Part shown: positions 16,285-24,574 of the stretch, piece after piece
Layout: the number at the start of each line of letters is the position of its first letter
Numbering within the stretch: position 1 is the first letter of the stretch
Source: Bradyrhizobium sp.
GTDB lineage: Bacteria; Pseudomonadota; Alphaproteobacteria; Rhizobiales; Xanthobacteraceae
Length of the DNA: 64,000 nucleotides
Reading direction: 5' to 3'
NCBI RefSeq assembly: GCF_030654605.1
Contig: NZ_JAURXB010000066.1
Location: 37,260 to 101,259 of the forward strand
The notes under the pieces: generated by a model
The model's database searches: none
Seen by the model: only the letters and a program-made list of their open reading frames with translations
What the model was told of the DNA's origin: nothing
Translations under genes and position numbers: made by a program

Positions 16285-17706
16285 TCACTGCAGCCTGAGA
16301 ACAGGGGCAACCGGCAGAAAGGTCAGCAGCAGGAAAAACGGCACCAGGATAGCGGCCGCCCGCAGCAGGTAACCGAAGAAGCTCGGCATCCTGATCCCGC
16401 TTTGAACCGCGATCGCCGCGACCATGAAGTTCGGCGCGTTCCCGATATAGGTCAGCGCGCCCATATAGACGGCGCCCATCGAGATCGCCGCCAGGGTTCC
16501 CGAAAGCGCGCCCATCAACTCGCGCGCATCGCCGCCAGCGAGCTTGAAGAACAACAGATAGGTCGGCGCATTGTCGAGGAACGCCGACATCAGCCCGGTG
16601 TACCAGAAATAGGCGACCTCATGCGGCGTCCCGTCTCGCGCCGTCACCGCCGACAGGAGCCATGCGAAGAAGCCCTTCGGGCCGGCATCGAGCACGGCCA
16701 GTACCGGAATAATGACGATGAAGATGCCCGCGAACAGCTTGGCGACTTCCCTGATGGGTTCCCAACTGAACCCATTCGCCTCGCGATGCTCGTCCCGGGT
16801 CCACCACAACGACAGCAATGCGATCACGACCAGCAGCCCGTCGCGCACCAGATTCTGCAGTTCCAGCCTGGTGCCGAAAACATCCACCCCCAGACCCGGC
16901 CGCCAGTTTGCCGACACCAGAATGCAGCCGATGATGGCGGCTATCAGCACGACGTTGACGAGCCCGCGAACCCGAAGCGGCTGCGGTGGTTCGACGCGAC
17001 GGTCGATCGGCTCACTTCGAAAGCGCCAAAAGTCGAGCACGACGAAGATCGCCAGCAGCAGTACCGCAACGATGGCGGTCTGGACCCACAGATTCCTCGT
17101 CGTCCAGAAGAAATCAACGCCGTTGAGAAAGCCGATGAAGAGCGGCGGATCGCCCAGCGGGCTCAATGCGCCGCCGACATTGGCGACGAGAATGATGAAG
17201 AAAACCATGACGTGAACGTTGTGGCGGCGCGAAACATTGGCGCGGATCAGCGGCCGGATCAGGATCATGGCCGCGCCCGTGGTGCCGACGATGCTCGCCA
17301 TCGCCGTCCCGAGGGCGAGGATCGCCGCGTTGTTCCAGGGCGTCCCCCTGATATCGCCGCTGACGAGAATGCCGCCTGCGACGGTGTAGAGAGCGAACAG
17401 CAGCACGATGAAACTCAGATACTCGCCCAGCACCGCATGCGCGAGGGTCGCGAACATCACCTGACCGCCTGCAAACCACGCGATCGACGCCAGCGTCGCC
17501 GCAGACCATGCCGCGGCGATCTTGCCGTAATGGGCGTGCCACAGCTTCGGAAACAACAGCGGCCCGAGCGCGATCGACAGCAGCAGGCCGGCGAAAGGCA
17601 GCGCAAACGGCCACGTCATGGCCGCGCCATCGAGCGTGGCCGCGTCGGCGGCTTGCGGGAAGACGACAAGCAACGCGGCAGTGAGCGTCAGAACCAGCAG
17701 CTTCAC
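16285..17706 (-). CDS. Na+/H+ antiporter of the ArsB/NhaD (IT) superfamily
   Basis: The 473-residue protein starts at GTG 17706, which overlaps the TGA of the upstream chaA-like gene (GTGA). A signal-like first helix ending ADA is followed by about 11 further membrane spans. Motifs such as GGALSPLGDPPLFIGF, GTTGAAMILIRPLIRAN, FLDNAPTYLLFF and YIGNAPNFMVAAIA are the paired re-entrant NxP-type loops of NhaD-like sodium/proton antiporters. The ORF can be extended far upstream in frame, but that extension lies out of phase within the upstream gene and is a shadow. Confidence 0.85.
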   Translation of the reverse strand: MKLLVLTLTAALLVVFPQAADAATLDGAAMTWPFALPFAGLLLSIALGPLLFPKLWHAHYGKIAAAWSAATLASIAWFAGGQVMFATLAHAVLGEYLSFIVLLFALYTVAGGILVSGDIRGTPWNNAAILALGTAMASIVGTTGAAMILIRPLIRANVSRRHNVHVMVFFIILVANVGGALSPLGDPPLFIGFLNGVDFFWTTRNLWVQTAIVAVLLLAIFVVLDFWRFRSEPIDRRVEPPQPLRVRGLVNVVLIAAIIGCILVSANWRPGLGVDVFGTRLELQNLVRDGLLVVIALLSLWWTRDEHREANGFSWEPIREVAKLFAGIFIVIIPVLAVLDAGPKGFFAWLLSAVTARDGTPHEVAYFWYTGLMSAFLDNAPTYLLFFKLAGGDARELMGALSGTLAAISMGAVYMGALTYIGNAPNFMVAAIAVQSGIRMPSFFGYLLRAAAILVPFFLLLTFLPVAPVLRLQ

Positions 17707-18800
17707 GGCACGAATACCAGGAACACGAACACGGCAAACACCACCATGTGCACCAGACCGAACAGGATGTTGGTGCGGCCGGTGCCGAAGGTGAGCATGC
17801 TCAGGATGAAGGTCAGCAACAAGAGCACCATGCCCTGCGCATTCAGCCCTAGCACCAGTTGCTTGTCCAGCGCCCAGGCCGCCACCGCAACGGTCGGCAC
17901 CGTCAGCCCGATGGTCGCCAGCGACGAGCCGAGCGCGAGGTTGATGCTCTTCTGCAGATCGTTCTTGCGGGCCGCGCCGATCGCGGCGACCCCTTCCGGC
18001 AGCAGGATCAGGAACGCCACCAGCACGCCCGCAAACGCCGGCGGCGCGCCGATCCGCACGCTGACGACATCGACCACGAGCGAGAATTTCTTCGCCAGCA
18101 GCACCACCGCCAGCAGCGAGACCAGAAGCAGCACGACGCTCAGGCCCAGTATCCGGTTCGAAGCGTGTGTCCCGCTCTCCGCGGCCTCGGCAGCTGCGCT
18201 GACGAAGTAATCGCGATGCCGGATGGTCTGGGTATAGAGGAACACACCGTAGAGAATGAGGGTGACGACACTGACAAAACCGAGCTGGCCGGCCGAATAG
18301 ATCGGTCCCGAGGTGGTCATCGTATGGTTGGGCATGATCAGCGTGATGGTCGCCATCACGAACAGCACGCTGAGATACAGATTGGCGCCGGTGACCTGAA
18401 AATCCTGCTCGCGGTAACGCAGCCCGCCGATGAAGATGCAGATGCCGACCAGTCCGTTGCAGACGATCATTACCACCGCGAACACGGTATCGCGCGCCAG
18501 CGTTGGAACTTCCTTCTCGCCGAGCATGATGGTGGCGATCAGCGCGACCTCGATGATGGTGACCGCCAGCGTCAGCAGCAGCGTACCATAGGGTTCGCCG
18601 ATTCGTTCGGCGATCATTTCCGCATGATGCACGGCCGCGAACACCGTGCCGAACAGGATGACCAGGAGGACAACCGCGAAAACCAGCCCGGCGGCCGAAG
18701 GCGTAAACGTAAAGCCCAGCGCGGTGGCGCCGGCGAACAGCAAAACCGCAAGGGCAGGAAAAATCCATGCCGATCGCGGCATCGGACCGTGCGCGCTCAT
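17703..18800 (-). CDS. chaA: ChaA-type Ca2+(Na+)/H+ antiporter
   Basis: The 365-residue membrane protein has about 11 hydrophobic spans. The two inverted cation-exchanger repeats are visible: AERIGEPYGTLLLTLAVTIIEVALIA and LILLPEGVAAIGAARKNDLQKSINLALGSSLATIGLTVP. Each carries a conserved glutamate and a GS/N-rich helix, as in ChaA. ChaA exchangers extrude calcium or sodium against protons. The start at 18800 (MSAHGPMPRS) was preferred over an upstream frame. Direct overlap with the NhaD-like gene indicates a two-exporter operon for alkali or salt stress. Confidence 0.86.
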   Translation of the reverse strand: MSAHGPMPRSAWIFPALAVLLFAGATALGFTFTPSAAGLVFAVVLLVILFGTVFAAVHHAEMIAERIGEPYGTLLLTLAVTIIEVALIATIMLGEKEVPTLARDTVFAVVMIVCNGLVGICIFIGGLRYREQDFQVTGANLYLSVLFVMATITLIMPNHTMTTSGPIYSAGQLGFVSVVTLILYGVFLYTQTIRHRDYFVSAAAEAAESGTHASNRILGLSVVLLLVSLLAVVLLAKKFSLVVDVVSVRIGAPPAFAGVLVAFLILLPEGVAAIGAARKNDLQKSINLALGSSLATIGLTVPTVAVAAWALDKQLVLGLNAQGMVLLLLTFILSMLTFGTGRTNILFGLVHMVVFAVFVFLVFVP

Positions 18801-18860
18801 ACCGTCATCCCCAAGAATCCCAAGAACCTGCGAAACCGCGATGCATTCCGACCCTAGCAT

Positions 18861-19670
18861 CTATCGCCCGCTCGCGGCCCCGATGAATTGCCGCACCGTT
18901 GCCGTCGCACCATAGGCGTCGAGATCGTTATGGCCGCCTTCGGGGAACCGGACGAACTGTTTCGGTTCCGGCGCCAGCGCGAACAGACGCTCGCCAAAGA
19001 CAATCGGAATCGTTCCATCGCGGGCGCCGTGCATGAACAGCAGCGGTGCTTTCACCCTGGCAATGCGCTGGTCGGAGTGAAACGGATCCCGCATCACGAG
19101 GCGGACCGGGAAAATCGGAAACGCCGACGCGGCAACCTCGGCAATCGATGCGTAAGGCGCTTCCAGGATCACTCTGCCGACCGGCTGTTCCGCCGCCAGC
19201 GCCACCGCCACGCCGCTGCCGAGCGAAAAGCCCCAGACCATGATTTTGTCCGCGCTGTATCGCGCCGAGGTGAAGGCATAGGCCGCTGCGGCATCCCGCA
19301 GCAGCCCCTGCTCGCTCGGGTGTCCGCTCGATCCCGCATAGCCGCGATAGGACAGCGCCACGACGCCGGTGCCGCCAGCGATCAGTTCGCGAAAGCGACC
19401 GAACAAGCCGGCGAGGAAATCGCCATTGCCGTGAAAATAGAGAATGACGGGGTGTCCCGGCCTGGCCGCAAGGTGCCAGACGATGACCTTCTCGCCATCC
19501 TCCGTGCTCAGCAGATGTTCCTCGACGGCCGCAAAGCCGGCAGCGGCCGGCGCCGTGCGCTCGGTTTGCGGAACCGGAAACAGAAAGAACCGCTGCGCCA
19601 GGAACAGAACGGCAAGGCCGCCGAGATAACCGACCGAAACGACGATCAGGAGCCATTTCAGGACGGTCAT
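18861..19670 (-). CDS. Membrane-anchored alpha/beta hydrolase
   Basis: The 269-residue protein has one N-terminal membrane helix (residues about 5-28) and a single alpha/beta hydrolase domain. The oxyanion strand reads ILYFHGNGDF, the nucleophile elbow is GFSLGS, the acid is probably in HGARDGTIP, and the catalytic histidine is in PEGGHNDLD. The pattern is the ABHD13/ABHD17-like (COG1073) group, thioesterases or lipases of mostly unknown bacterial substrate. It begins 17 bases after pntB, so it may be transcribed with the transhydrogenase genes. Confidence 0.83.
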   Translation of the reverse strand: MTVLKWLLIVVSVGYLGGLAVLFLAQRFFLFPVPQTERTAPAAAGFAAVEEHLLSTEDGEKVIVWHLAARPGHPVILYFHGNGDFLAGLFGRFRELIAGGTGVVALSYRGYAGSSGHPSEQGLLRDAAAAYAFTSARYSADKIMVWGFSLGSGVAVALAAEQPVGRVILEAPYASIAEVAASAFPIFPVRLVMRDPFHSDQRIARVKAPLLFMHGARDGTIPIVFGERLFALAPEPKQFVRFPEGGHNDLDAYGATATVRQFIGAASGR

Positions 19671-19687
19671 GATTTCCCGTAACCGGC

Positions 19688-21085
19688 TTACATCCCCTTG
19701 ACGATGTTCTCGGTCATCTTCTTGGCGTCGCCGAGCAGCATCATGGTGTTGTCGCGGTAGAACAGCGGATTGTCGATGCCGGCATAGCCTGACGCCAGCG
19801 ATCGCTTGATGAACATCACGGTGCCGGCCTTCCAGACCTGCAGCACCGGCATGCCGTAGATCGGCGAGGTCTTGTCGTCCTCGGCCGCCGGGTTGGTGAC
19901 GTCGTTGGCGCCGATCACGAAGGCGACGTCGGCCTGGGCGAATTCGGAATTGATGTCCTCGAGCTCGAACACCTCGTCATAGGGCACGTTGGCTTCGGCC
20001 AGCAGCACGTTCATGTGGCCGGGCATGCGGCCCGCCACCGGATGGATGGCGTATTTGACCTCGACGCCTTCCTTCTTGAGCTGGTCGGCCATTTCGCGCA
20101 GCGCATGCTGCGCCTGCGCCACCGCCATGCCGTAGCCGGGCACGATGATGACCTTCTGCGCATTCTTCATGATGAAGGCGGCATCGTCGGCCGAGCCCAG
20201 TTTCACGGGGCGCACTTCGCCGCCGCCCGCGCCTGCCGCCGCGGTCTCGCCGCCGAAGCCGCCGAGAATGACCGAGATGAAGGAACGGTTCATCGCGTGG
20301 CACATGATGCAGGACAGGATCGCGCCGGAGGATCCGACCAGCGCGCCGGTGATGATCAGCGCCGAGTTGCCGAGCGTGAAGCCGATGCCGGCGGCGGCCC
20401 AGCCGGAATAGGAATTCAGCATCGAGATCACGACCGGCATGTCGGCGCCGCCGATCGGAATGATCAGCAGGGCACCCAGCACCAGCGCGATGATGGTGAT
20501 GAGCCAGAAGTCGAGCGCGCTGCCCGACATCACGAGGCCGACGACGAAGAATACCAGCGCCACCGCGAGCACGATGTTGATGATGTGACGGGCCGGCAGG
20601 ATGATCGGCGCGCCGCTCATGCGGCCGGACAATTTCAGGAACGCGATCACCGAACCGGTGAAGGTCAGCGCGCCGATGGCGACGCCGAGCGACATTTCGA
20701 TCAGGCTGGCGGCGTGGATCTGGCCGGGCTTGCCGATGTCGAAGGCTTCCGGCGCATAGAACGCACCGGCGGCGACCAGCACCGCGGCCATGCCGACCAG
20801 CGAGTGGAACGCGGCAACCAGTTCCGGCATCGATGTCATCGGCACCCGGCGCGCGATCACCGCGCCAATGCCGCCGCCGATGGCGACGCCCAGGATCACC
20901 AGCACCCAGGCGAGGCCGTCCGCCGGCGGGTGGCTTGCTATCGTGGTGGCGATCGCGATCGCCATGCCGATCATGCCGAAGAAATTGCCCTGGCGGGATG
21001 TGGCGGGACTGGACAGCCCTCGCAGTGACAGGATGAACAGCACACCCGCCACGAGATACAGTACTGCAGCCAGATTGGCGTTCAT
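19688..21085 (-). CDS. pntB: NAD(P) transhydrogenase subunit beta
   Basis: The 465-residue protein has about nine membrane spans in the first 270 residues, followed by the soluble NADP(H)-binding domain III (KVIIVPGYGMAVAQAQHALREMADQLKKEGVEVKYAIHPVAGRMPGHMNVLLAEANVPYD region). Domain III motifs GYGMAVAQAQ and VIGANDVTNPAA are typical. PntB with PntA couples proton entry to hydride transfer from NADH to NADP+. It is the last of three adjacent genes. Confidence 0.96.
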   Translation of the reverse strand: MNANLAAVLYLVAGVLFILSLRGLSSPATSRQGNFFGMIGMAIAIATTIASHPPADGLAWVLVILGVAIGGGIGAVIARRVPMTSMPELVAAFHSLVGMAAVLVAAGAFYAPEAFDIGKPGQIHAASLIEMSLGVAIGALTFTGSVIAFLKLSGRMSGAPIILPARHIINIVLAVALVFFVVGLVMSGSALDFWLITIIALVLGALLIIPIGGADMPVVISMLNSYSGWAAAGIGFTLGNSALIITGALVGSSGAILSCIMCHAMNRSFISVILGGFGGETAAAGAGGGEVRPVKLGSADDAAFIMKNAQKVIIVPGYGMAVAQAQHALREMADQLKKEGVEVKYAIHPVAGRMPGHMNVLLAEANVPYDEVFELEDINSEFAQADVAFVIGANDVTNPAAEDDKTSPIYGMPVLQVWKAGTVMFIKRSLASGYAGIDNPLFYRDNTMMLLGDAKKMTENIVKGM

Positions 21086-21139
21086 CTCAGGTCCCCTTTG
21101 TCATCGTCACCCCGAGGTGCACGCCGCTCGCTCGTCATT

Positions 21140-21457
21140 TCACTTGGCCTTCTTCTTGTACATCGCCAGCATGCGCTGGGTGACAAGGAAGCCGCCGAAG
21201 ATATTCACACAGGCAAAGATCAGCGCGACGAAACCGAAGCCCCGCGCCCAGCCGCTGCCGCTTGAGATCATGGGAACGCCGACCGCGAGCAGCGCGCCGA
21301 CCACGATCACCGACGAGATCGCGTTGGTCACCGACATCAGCGGCGTATGCAGGGCTGGGGTCACCGACCACACCACGAAATAGCCGACGAACACGGCGAG
21401 CACGAAAATCGAAAGCCGGAACACGAAGGGATCGACGGCCTGCGCGATATGATCCAT
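21140..21457 (-). CDS. pntAB: NAD(P) transhydrogenase subunit alpha part 2 (membrane part)
   Basis: The 104-residue membrane protein has three or four hydrophobic spans. It contains the domain II start of the alpha subunit (VGYFVVWSVTPALHTPLMSVTNAISSVIVVGAL). The separate PntAA/PntAB layout is the alphaproteobacterial one, unlike the fused PntA of enterics. The ATG at 21457 has a strong GAGGAG upstream; an in-frame start five codons earlier is less likely. It lies 11 bases after pntAA. Confidence 0.93.
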   Translation of the reverse strand: MDHIAQAVDPFVFRLSIFVLAVFVGYFVVWSVTPALHTPLMSVTNAISSVIVVGALLAVGVPMISSGSGWARGFGFVALIFACVNIFGGFLVTQRMLAMYKKKAK

Positions 21458-21468
21458 GGCGGCTCTCC

Positions 21469-22596
21469 TCAAGCTTTCGGCTGAAAATTCGGATGAATGA
21501 CGGCGCCGTCTTTTGTCAATGCCGTGGCTTTGACCAGTTCGTCGTCCCAGTTCACCGCGAGTGCCTTGCTGGCCTTGTCGACCAGCGTTTCGATGAAGTT
21601 GTACAAATTGCGCGCATAGAGGCTCGACGCCGAGGCCGCGACGCGGCCCGCGACATTGGTGTAGCCGACGATCTTGACGCCATCGACGTCGGCGACTTCG
21701 CCGGCTTTCGCACCCTCGACATTGCCGCCACGCTCGACGGCGAGATCAACCAGCACCGAACCCGGCTTCATCGACTTCACCATCTCGGCGCTGATGAGTT
21801 TTGGCGCCGGGCGGCCCGGGATCAACGCCGTGGTAATGACGATGTCCTGCTTCTTGACGTGCTCGGCGGTGAGCGCGGCCTGCTTGGCCTGATATTCTTT
21901 CGACATTTCCTTGGCATAGCCGCCGGCGGTCTGGGCGTTCTTGAACTCTTCGTCCTCGACTGCAAGAAACTTGGCGCCGAGGCTTTCGACCTGCTCCTTG
22001 GTGGCGGGACGCACGTCGGTGGCGGTGACGACGGCGCCCAGCCGCCGCGCCGTCGCGATCGCCTGCAGGCCGGCGACGCCGACGCCCATCACGAACACCT
22101 TGGCGGCCGGAATGGTGCCTGCCGCGGTCATCATCATCGGAAAGGCGCGGCCGAAGGCCTCCGCCCCCTCGATCACGGCGCGATAGCCGGCGAGATTGGC
22201 CTGGCTGGACAGCACGTCCATCGACTGGGCGCGGGTGATGCGCGGCATCAATTCCATCGCGAATGCCGCGACGCCGGCATCCGCCATCGCCTTCAGCGCC
22301 GCGTCATTGCCGTAGGGATCCATGATGGCGATCACCAGCGCACCGCGCTTGTAGCTGGCCAGCTCCGACGCCTCGGGCCGCTTCACCTTGATGACGATGT
22401 CGGCGTCCTTGAGCGCGTCCGCGCTGACGGTGGCGCCGGCCGCGGTAAATTCGGAATCCGGCAGGCCGGACTTGATGCCGGCGCCGGGCTCGATCGCGAT
22501 ATCGACGCCCAAAGCCTTGAATTTTTTTACCGTGTCGGGCGAAGCGGCAACCCGGGGCTCGGACGGATCGATTTCCTTGGCAACGGCAATCTTCAT
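21469..22596 (-). CDS. pntAA: NAD(P) transhydrogenase subunit alpha part 1 (NAD-binding)
   Basis: The 375-residue soluble protein is the NAD(H)-binding domain I of transhydrogenase. It has the alanine-dehydrogenase-like fold, with EPRVAASPDTVKKFKALG at the N-terminus, KVFVMGVGVAGLQAIATARRLGAVVTATDVR as the Rossmann motif, and an AERGGNVEGAKAGEV-like mobile-loop region (here LAVERGGNVEG). Its order before pntAB and pntB reproduces the standard proteobacterial operon. Confidence 0.96.
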   Translation of the reverse strand: MKIAVAKEIDPSEPRVAASPDTVKKFKALGVDIAIEPGAGIKSGLPDSEFTAAGATVSADALKDADIVIKVKRPEASELASYKRGALVIAIMDPYGNDAALKAMADAGVAAFAMELMPRITRAQSMDVLSSQANLAGYRAVIEGAEAFGRAFPMMMTAAGTIPAAKVFVMGVGVAGLQAIATARRLGAVVTATDVRPATKEQVESLGAKFLAVEDEEFKNAQTAGGYAKEMSKEYQAKQAALTAEHVKKQDIVITTALIPGRPAPKLISAEMVKSMKPGSVLVDLAVERGGNVEGAKAGEVADVDGVKIVGYTNVAGRVAASASSLYARNLYNFIETLVDKASKALAVNWDDELVKATALTKDGAVIHPNFQPKA

Positions 22597-22730
22597 GGGG
22601 CCTCCGGCGGCGCGAGCAGCGCGCGCGCAAGCAAACTAGCGCTTATTGCGTGGGAATGGATACCCGGTTTTGCGACCGGAAGACGGGCAATTTATTCAAC
22701 CGCCGCCGGATGGCGGCGATCGGGCAGCGA

Positions 22731-22883
22731 TCAGGTCAGGAAAATCCCCATCATGGCAACGATGAAAATAACGGCAGCGGAGCCGTATTTCACCAGCATG
22801 ATGAAGCCCTCATAGGTCTGCTCATGGGCCGGATAATCGTTGCCGTCAGCGGTCGTGTAGGCCACTTCGTTATGTTCTGCCAT
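22731..22883 (-). CDS. aa3-type cytochrome c oxidase subunit IV (short)
   Basis: A 50-residue frame from ATG 22883 to TGA 22731 is easy to miss because of its size. The soluble N-terminus (MAEHNEVAYTTADGNDYPAH) is followed by EQTYEGFIMLVKYGSAAV, then a single hydrophobic helix ending in MGIFLT. The YxGF ... KYG layout matches the bacterial aa3-type oxidase subunit IV, a small accessory subunit. GGGGAT lies upstream of the start. It is upstream of pntAA on the same strand with a 134-base gap. No oxidase core genes are in the window. Confidence 0.82.
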   Translation of the reverse strand: MAEHNEVAYTTADGNDYPAHEQTYEGFIMLVKYGSAAVIFIVAMMGIFLT

Positions 22884-22980
22884 CGGTATCCCCAGTCAGG
22901 TGTCGACTCTGGCGTGGGAATTACCGCAAACCATCCGGAAGGGCAACGGCGGCGGGCGTTTTGTGCACCCGCGGCCGCCC

Positions 22981-23385
22981 TTACTTGCCGGCCCCGGCCG
23001 GCCAGTTGTCCCTGATCCAGCGGGTCAGGCTCTCCTCACTGACCTCGCCGGCGGCGAGGAAGAGGATGATGGATGTCGACTGCGCGCGCTCTGGGCTGAA
23101 CGCAACGCCATTCTTGAGCAGAAAGCCCATCATGGCCATGAAGGCGATGCGCTTGTTGCCATCGACAAAGGCATGGTTTTTCGCCAGCCCGAATGCATAG
23201 GCTGCGGCAAGCTCAGCCATGTCGGGCTGTTCGTAACGCCATTTATTGACCGGACTTTCGAGCGCGGATCGCAGCATACCTTCGTCGCACAAGCCGGGCG
23301 CTCCGCCGAATCGACGTAGCTGACGGCTATGGATTGCGATGGCCTGCTCGCAAGTGATCCAAAGCGGCTCTTTCGGCTCGCTCAT
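22981..23385 (-). CDS. doc: Doc-type toxin (Fic fold, death-on-curing family)
   Basis: The 134-residue protein carries an intact Fic motif HAFVDGNKR (residues 71-79). Length and the flanking FGLAKN and AFMAMMGFLLKNG are those of Doc. Doc toxins phosphorylate EF-Tu and stop translation. The gene follows an AbrB/MazE-like antitoxin gene by 12 bases on the same strand, so the two form a toxin-antitoxin operon. The partner here is AbrB-like and not the Phd type classically linked with Doc. Confidence 0.87.
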   Translation of the reverse strand: MSEPKEPLWITCEQAIAIHSRQLRRFGGAPGLCDEGMLRSALESPVNKWRYEQPDMAELAAAYAFGLAKNHAFVDGNKRIAFMAMMGFLLKNGVAFSPERAQSTSIILFLAAGEVSEESLTRWIRDNWPAGAGK

Positions 23386-23397
23386 GTGAGGCTGCCG

Positions 23398-23622
23398 CTA
23401 TTTGGCAAGCGCCGCGAGCGTGTCCTTGTACTTGTCCATGATCTGGTCGGCGATCTCCATGGTCTTCTCGAAATCGGGATCGTACGGCATGGCCTGAAAC
23501 CCGCCTCCGGCCAGTTCAGTAATGTGCAGTTCCTGGCCCCGTTTGAGGTCGAGTCGCTGCATCAACTCGCGCGGCAAGAGCAAGCCGTCGGAATTGCCGA
23601 TCTTCTTGATTTCGATTTTCAT
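23398..23622 (-). CDS. AbrB/MazE-type antitoxin of the Doc pair
   Basis: The 74-residue protein has a swapped-hairpin AbrB domain at its N-terminus (MKIEIKKIGNSDGLLLPREL ... LDLKRGQELHITEL), followed by a charged tail that would contact the toxin. ATG at 23622 is chosen because the AbrB fold starts right there. Such antitoxins bind their own promoter, and a perfect palindrome lies upstream at 23710-23735. Immediate linkage to doc supports the antitoxin role. Confidence 0.82.
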   Translation of the reverse strand: MKIEIKKIGNSDGLLLPRELMQRLDLKRGQELHITELAGGGFQAMPYDPDFEKTMEIADQIMDKYKDTLAALAK

Positions 23623-23709
23623 CGGGAAATCGTCCTTTTCGTTCGGCACAATGGCCGCCAAGGTCGTTCATCAGATCGAGCGATATCGTCGTCATTCCGA
23701 CCGCCGAAG

Positions 23710-23735
23710 TTATGTTATACAATTGTATAACATAA
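23710..23735. promoter_or_regulatory. Perfect 26-bp palindrome, probable toxin-antitoxin operator
   Basis: The arm TTATGTTATACAA is followed directly by its exact reverse complement. It is AT-rich in a GC-rich surrounding, and contains a TATAAC-type -10 hexamer on the minus strand. It ends 88 bases upstream of the antitoxin start. AbrB-type antitoxins repress by binding such symmetric sites. The convergent TetR gene ends at 23795. Confidence 0.7.
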
Positions 23736-23794
23736 TTTGGGCGACTGTTTAACAAATGTTTTACGGCGGAAACGCGTGGCTTCCCGGCTTAATT

Positions 23795-24487
23795 CTACCT
23801 TTCCGCTTCATGCGCCCGCCTGATCCCTTCCAACAGGATCTCCAGACCAGTCTCGAACGTCGCCTCAAACTGCTCCGGATGAAAGTACGGGGCCGCCGCC
23901 GCAAGGTTCGGGAAATCGGTGGCGATGGTCTCGTCCGATACCGGTTCCGCGGCCGACGGCCCGTTGGCGTAGCCGGCGGTCTCGTCCAGCGCCGCGCCGG
24001 TCAGGTAGTAGCCGATCTCGCGAAAATACCGGGCGGCGTCGCGGTCGGAGAACCCGGCATCGCGCAAAATGCCGATGATGCTGTCGATATATCCAACGCC
24101 TGCAAGGGTGTTGAGACGGTGCACCGCGAAGAACGGAAAAAATTTCGGATGTTTTAGCGCCATCGCCCGAAAACCGTGCGCCGCCCGGCGCAACCGTTCG
24201 AGCCAGCCCCACTCCTCGGCCATCGCGACCCCGGCCTCAGTGAGCATCAGATCGACCACCGCGTCCATCAGGTGCGCCTTGCTCGGAAAATGGTAATAGA
24301 TGCTCATGGCCTCGCAGCCGAGTTCTTCACCGAGCCGGCGCGTGCTCAAGCCGGCCAGCCCCTCGCGATCGACCAGCGCCAGCGCCGCCGCGGCAATCCG
24401 CTCGCGCGACAGTGCCACTCCCGACCGTGCCTGATGCCAGTCGCGGGCTTTGGCCCGCTCCGGGCGAGATTTCGCCTTTGTGATCAT
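23795..24487 (-). CDS. TetR-family transcriptional regulator
   Basis: The 230-residue protein has a TetR helix-turn-helix at about residues 27-72 (LSRERIAAAALALVDREG ... LSTRRLGEELGCEAMSIYYHFPSKAHLMDAV), then an all-helical ligand domain of the TetR_C type. It is divergent from the fatty-acid hydroxylase gene with an 87-base gap holding two copies of a CTTACACTGTAAG-like site. That layout suggests it represses itself and the hydroxylase. The ligand is unknown. Confidence 0.86.
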   Translation of the reverse strand: MITKAKSRPERAKARDWHQARSGVALSRERIAAAALALVDREGLAGLSTRRLGEELGCEAMSIYYHFPSKAHLMDAVVDLMLTEAGVAMAEEWGWLERLRRAAHGFRAMALKHPKFFPFFAVHRLNTLAGVGYIDSIIGILRDAGFSDRDAARYFREIGYYLTGAALDETAGYANGPSAAEPVSDETIATDFPNLAAAAPYFHPEQFEATFETGLEILLEGIRRAHEAER

Positions 24488-24511
24488 CCCTCACCTCTAG
24501 CCGCTTGCAAC

Positions 24512-24557
24512 CTTACACTGAAAGGCTGTATTCGGACAGCAAGACTTACACTGTAAG
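24512..24557. promoter_or_regulatory. Paired operator-like sites between tetR and hydroxylase genes
   Basis: A perfect 6-1-6 palindrome, CTTACACTGTAAG, lies at 24545-24557. A one-mismatch copy, CTTACACTGAAAG, lies at 24512-24524. Their starts are 33 bp apart, close to three helical turns, and both fall in the divergent promoter region. This is the expected geometry for TetR-family dimers. Confidence 0.65.
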
Positions 24558-24574
24558 GCAAGAGGAAACCTTCA

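Noticed and set aside
16402..18210. 602-residue plus-strand frame opposite the antiporter genes
   Set aside because: It is compositionally odd and antisense to two well-recognised transporters.
17707..18768. N-terminal extension of the NhaD-like frame to about 827 residues
   Set aside because: The added part reads as Arg/Gly-rich shadow of the ChaA-like gene; the GTG at 17706 gives a normal signal helix and overlaps the upstream stop.
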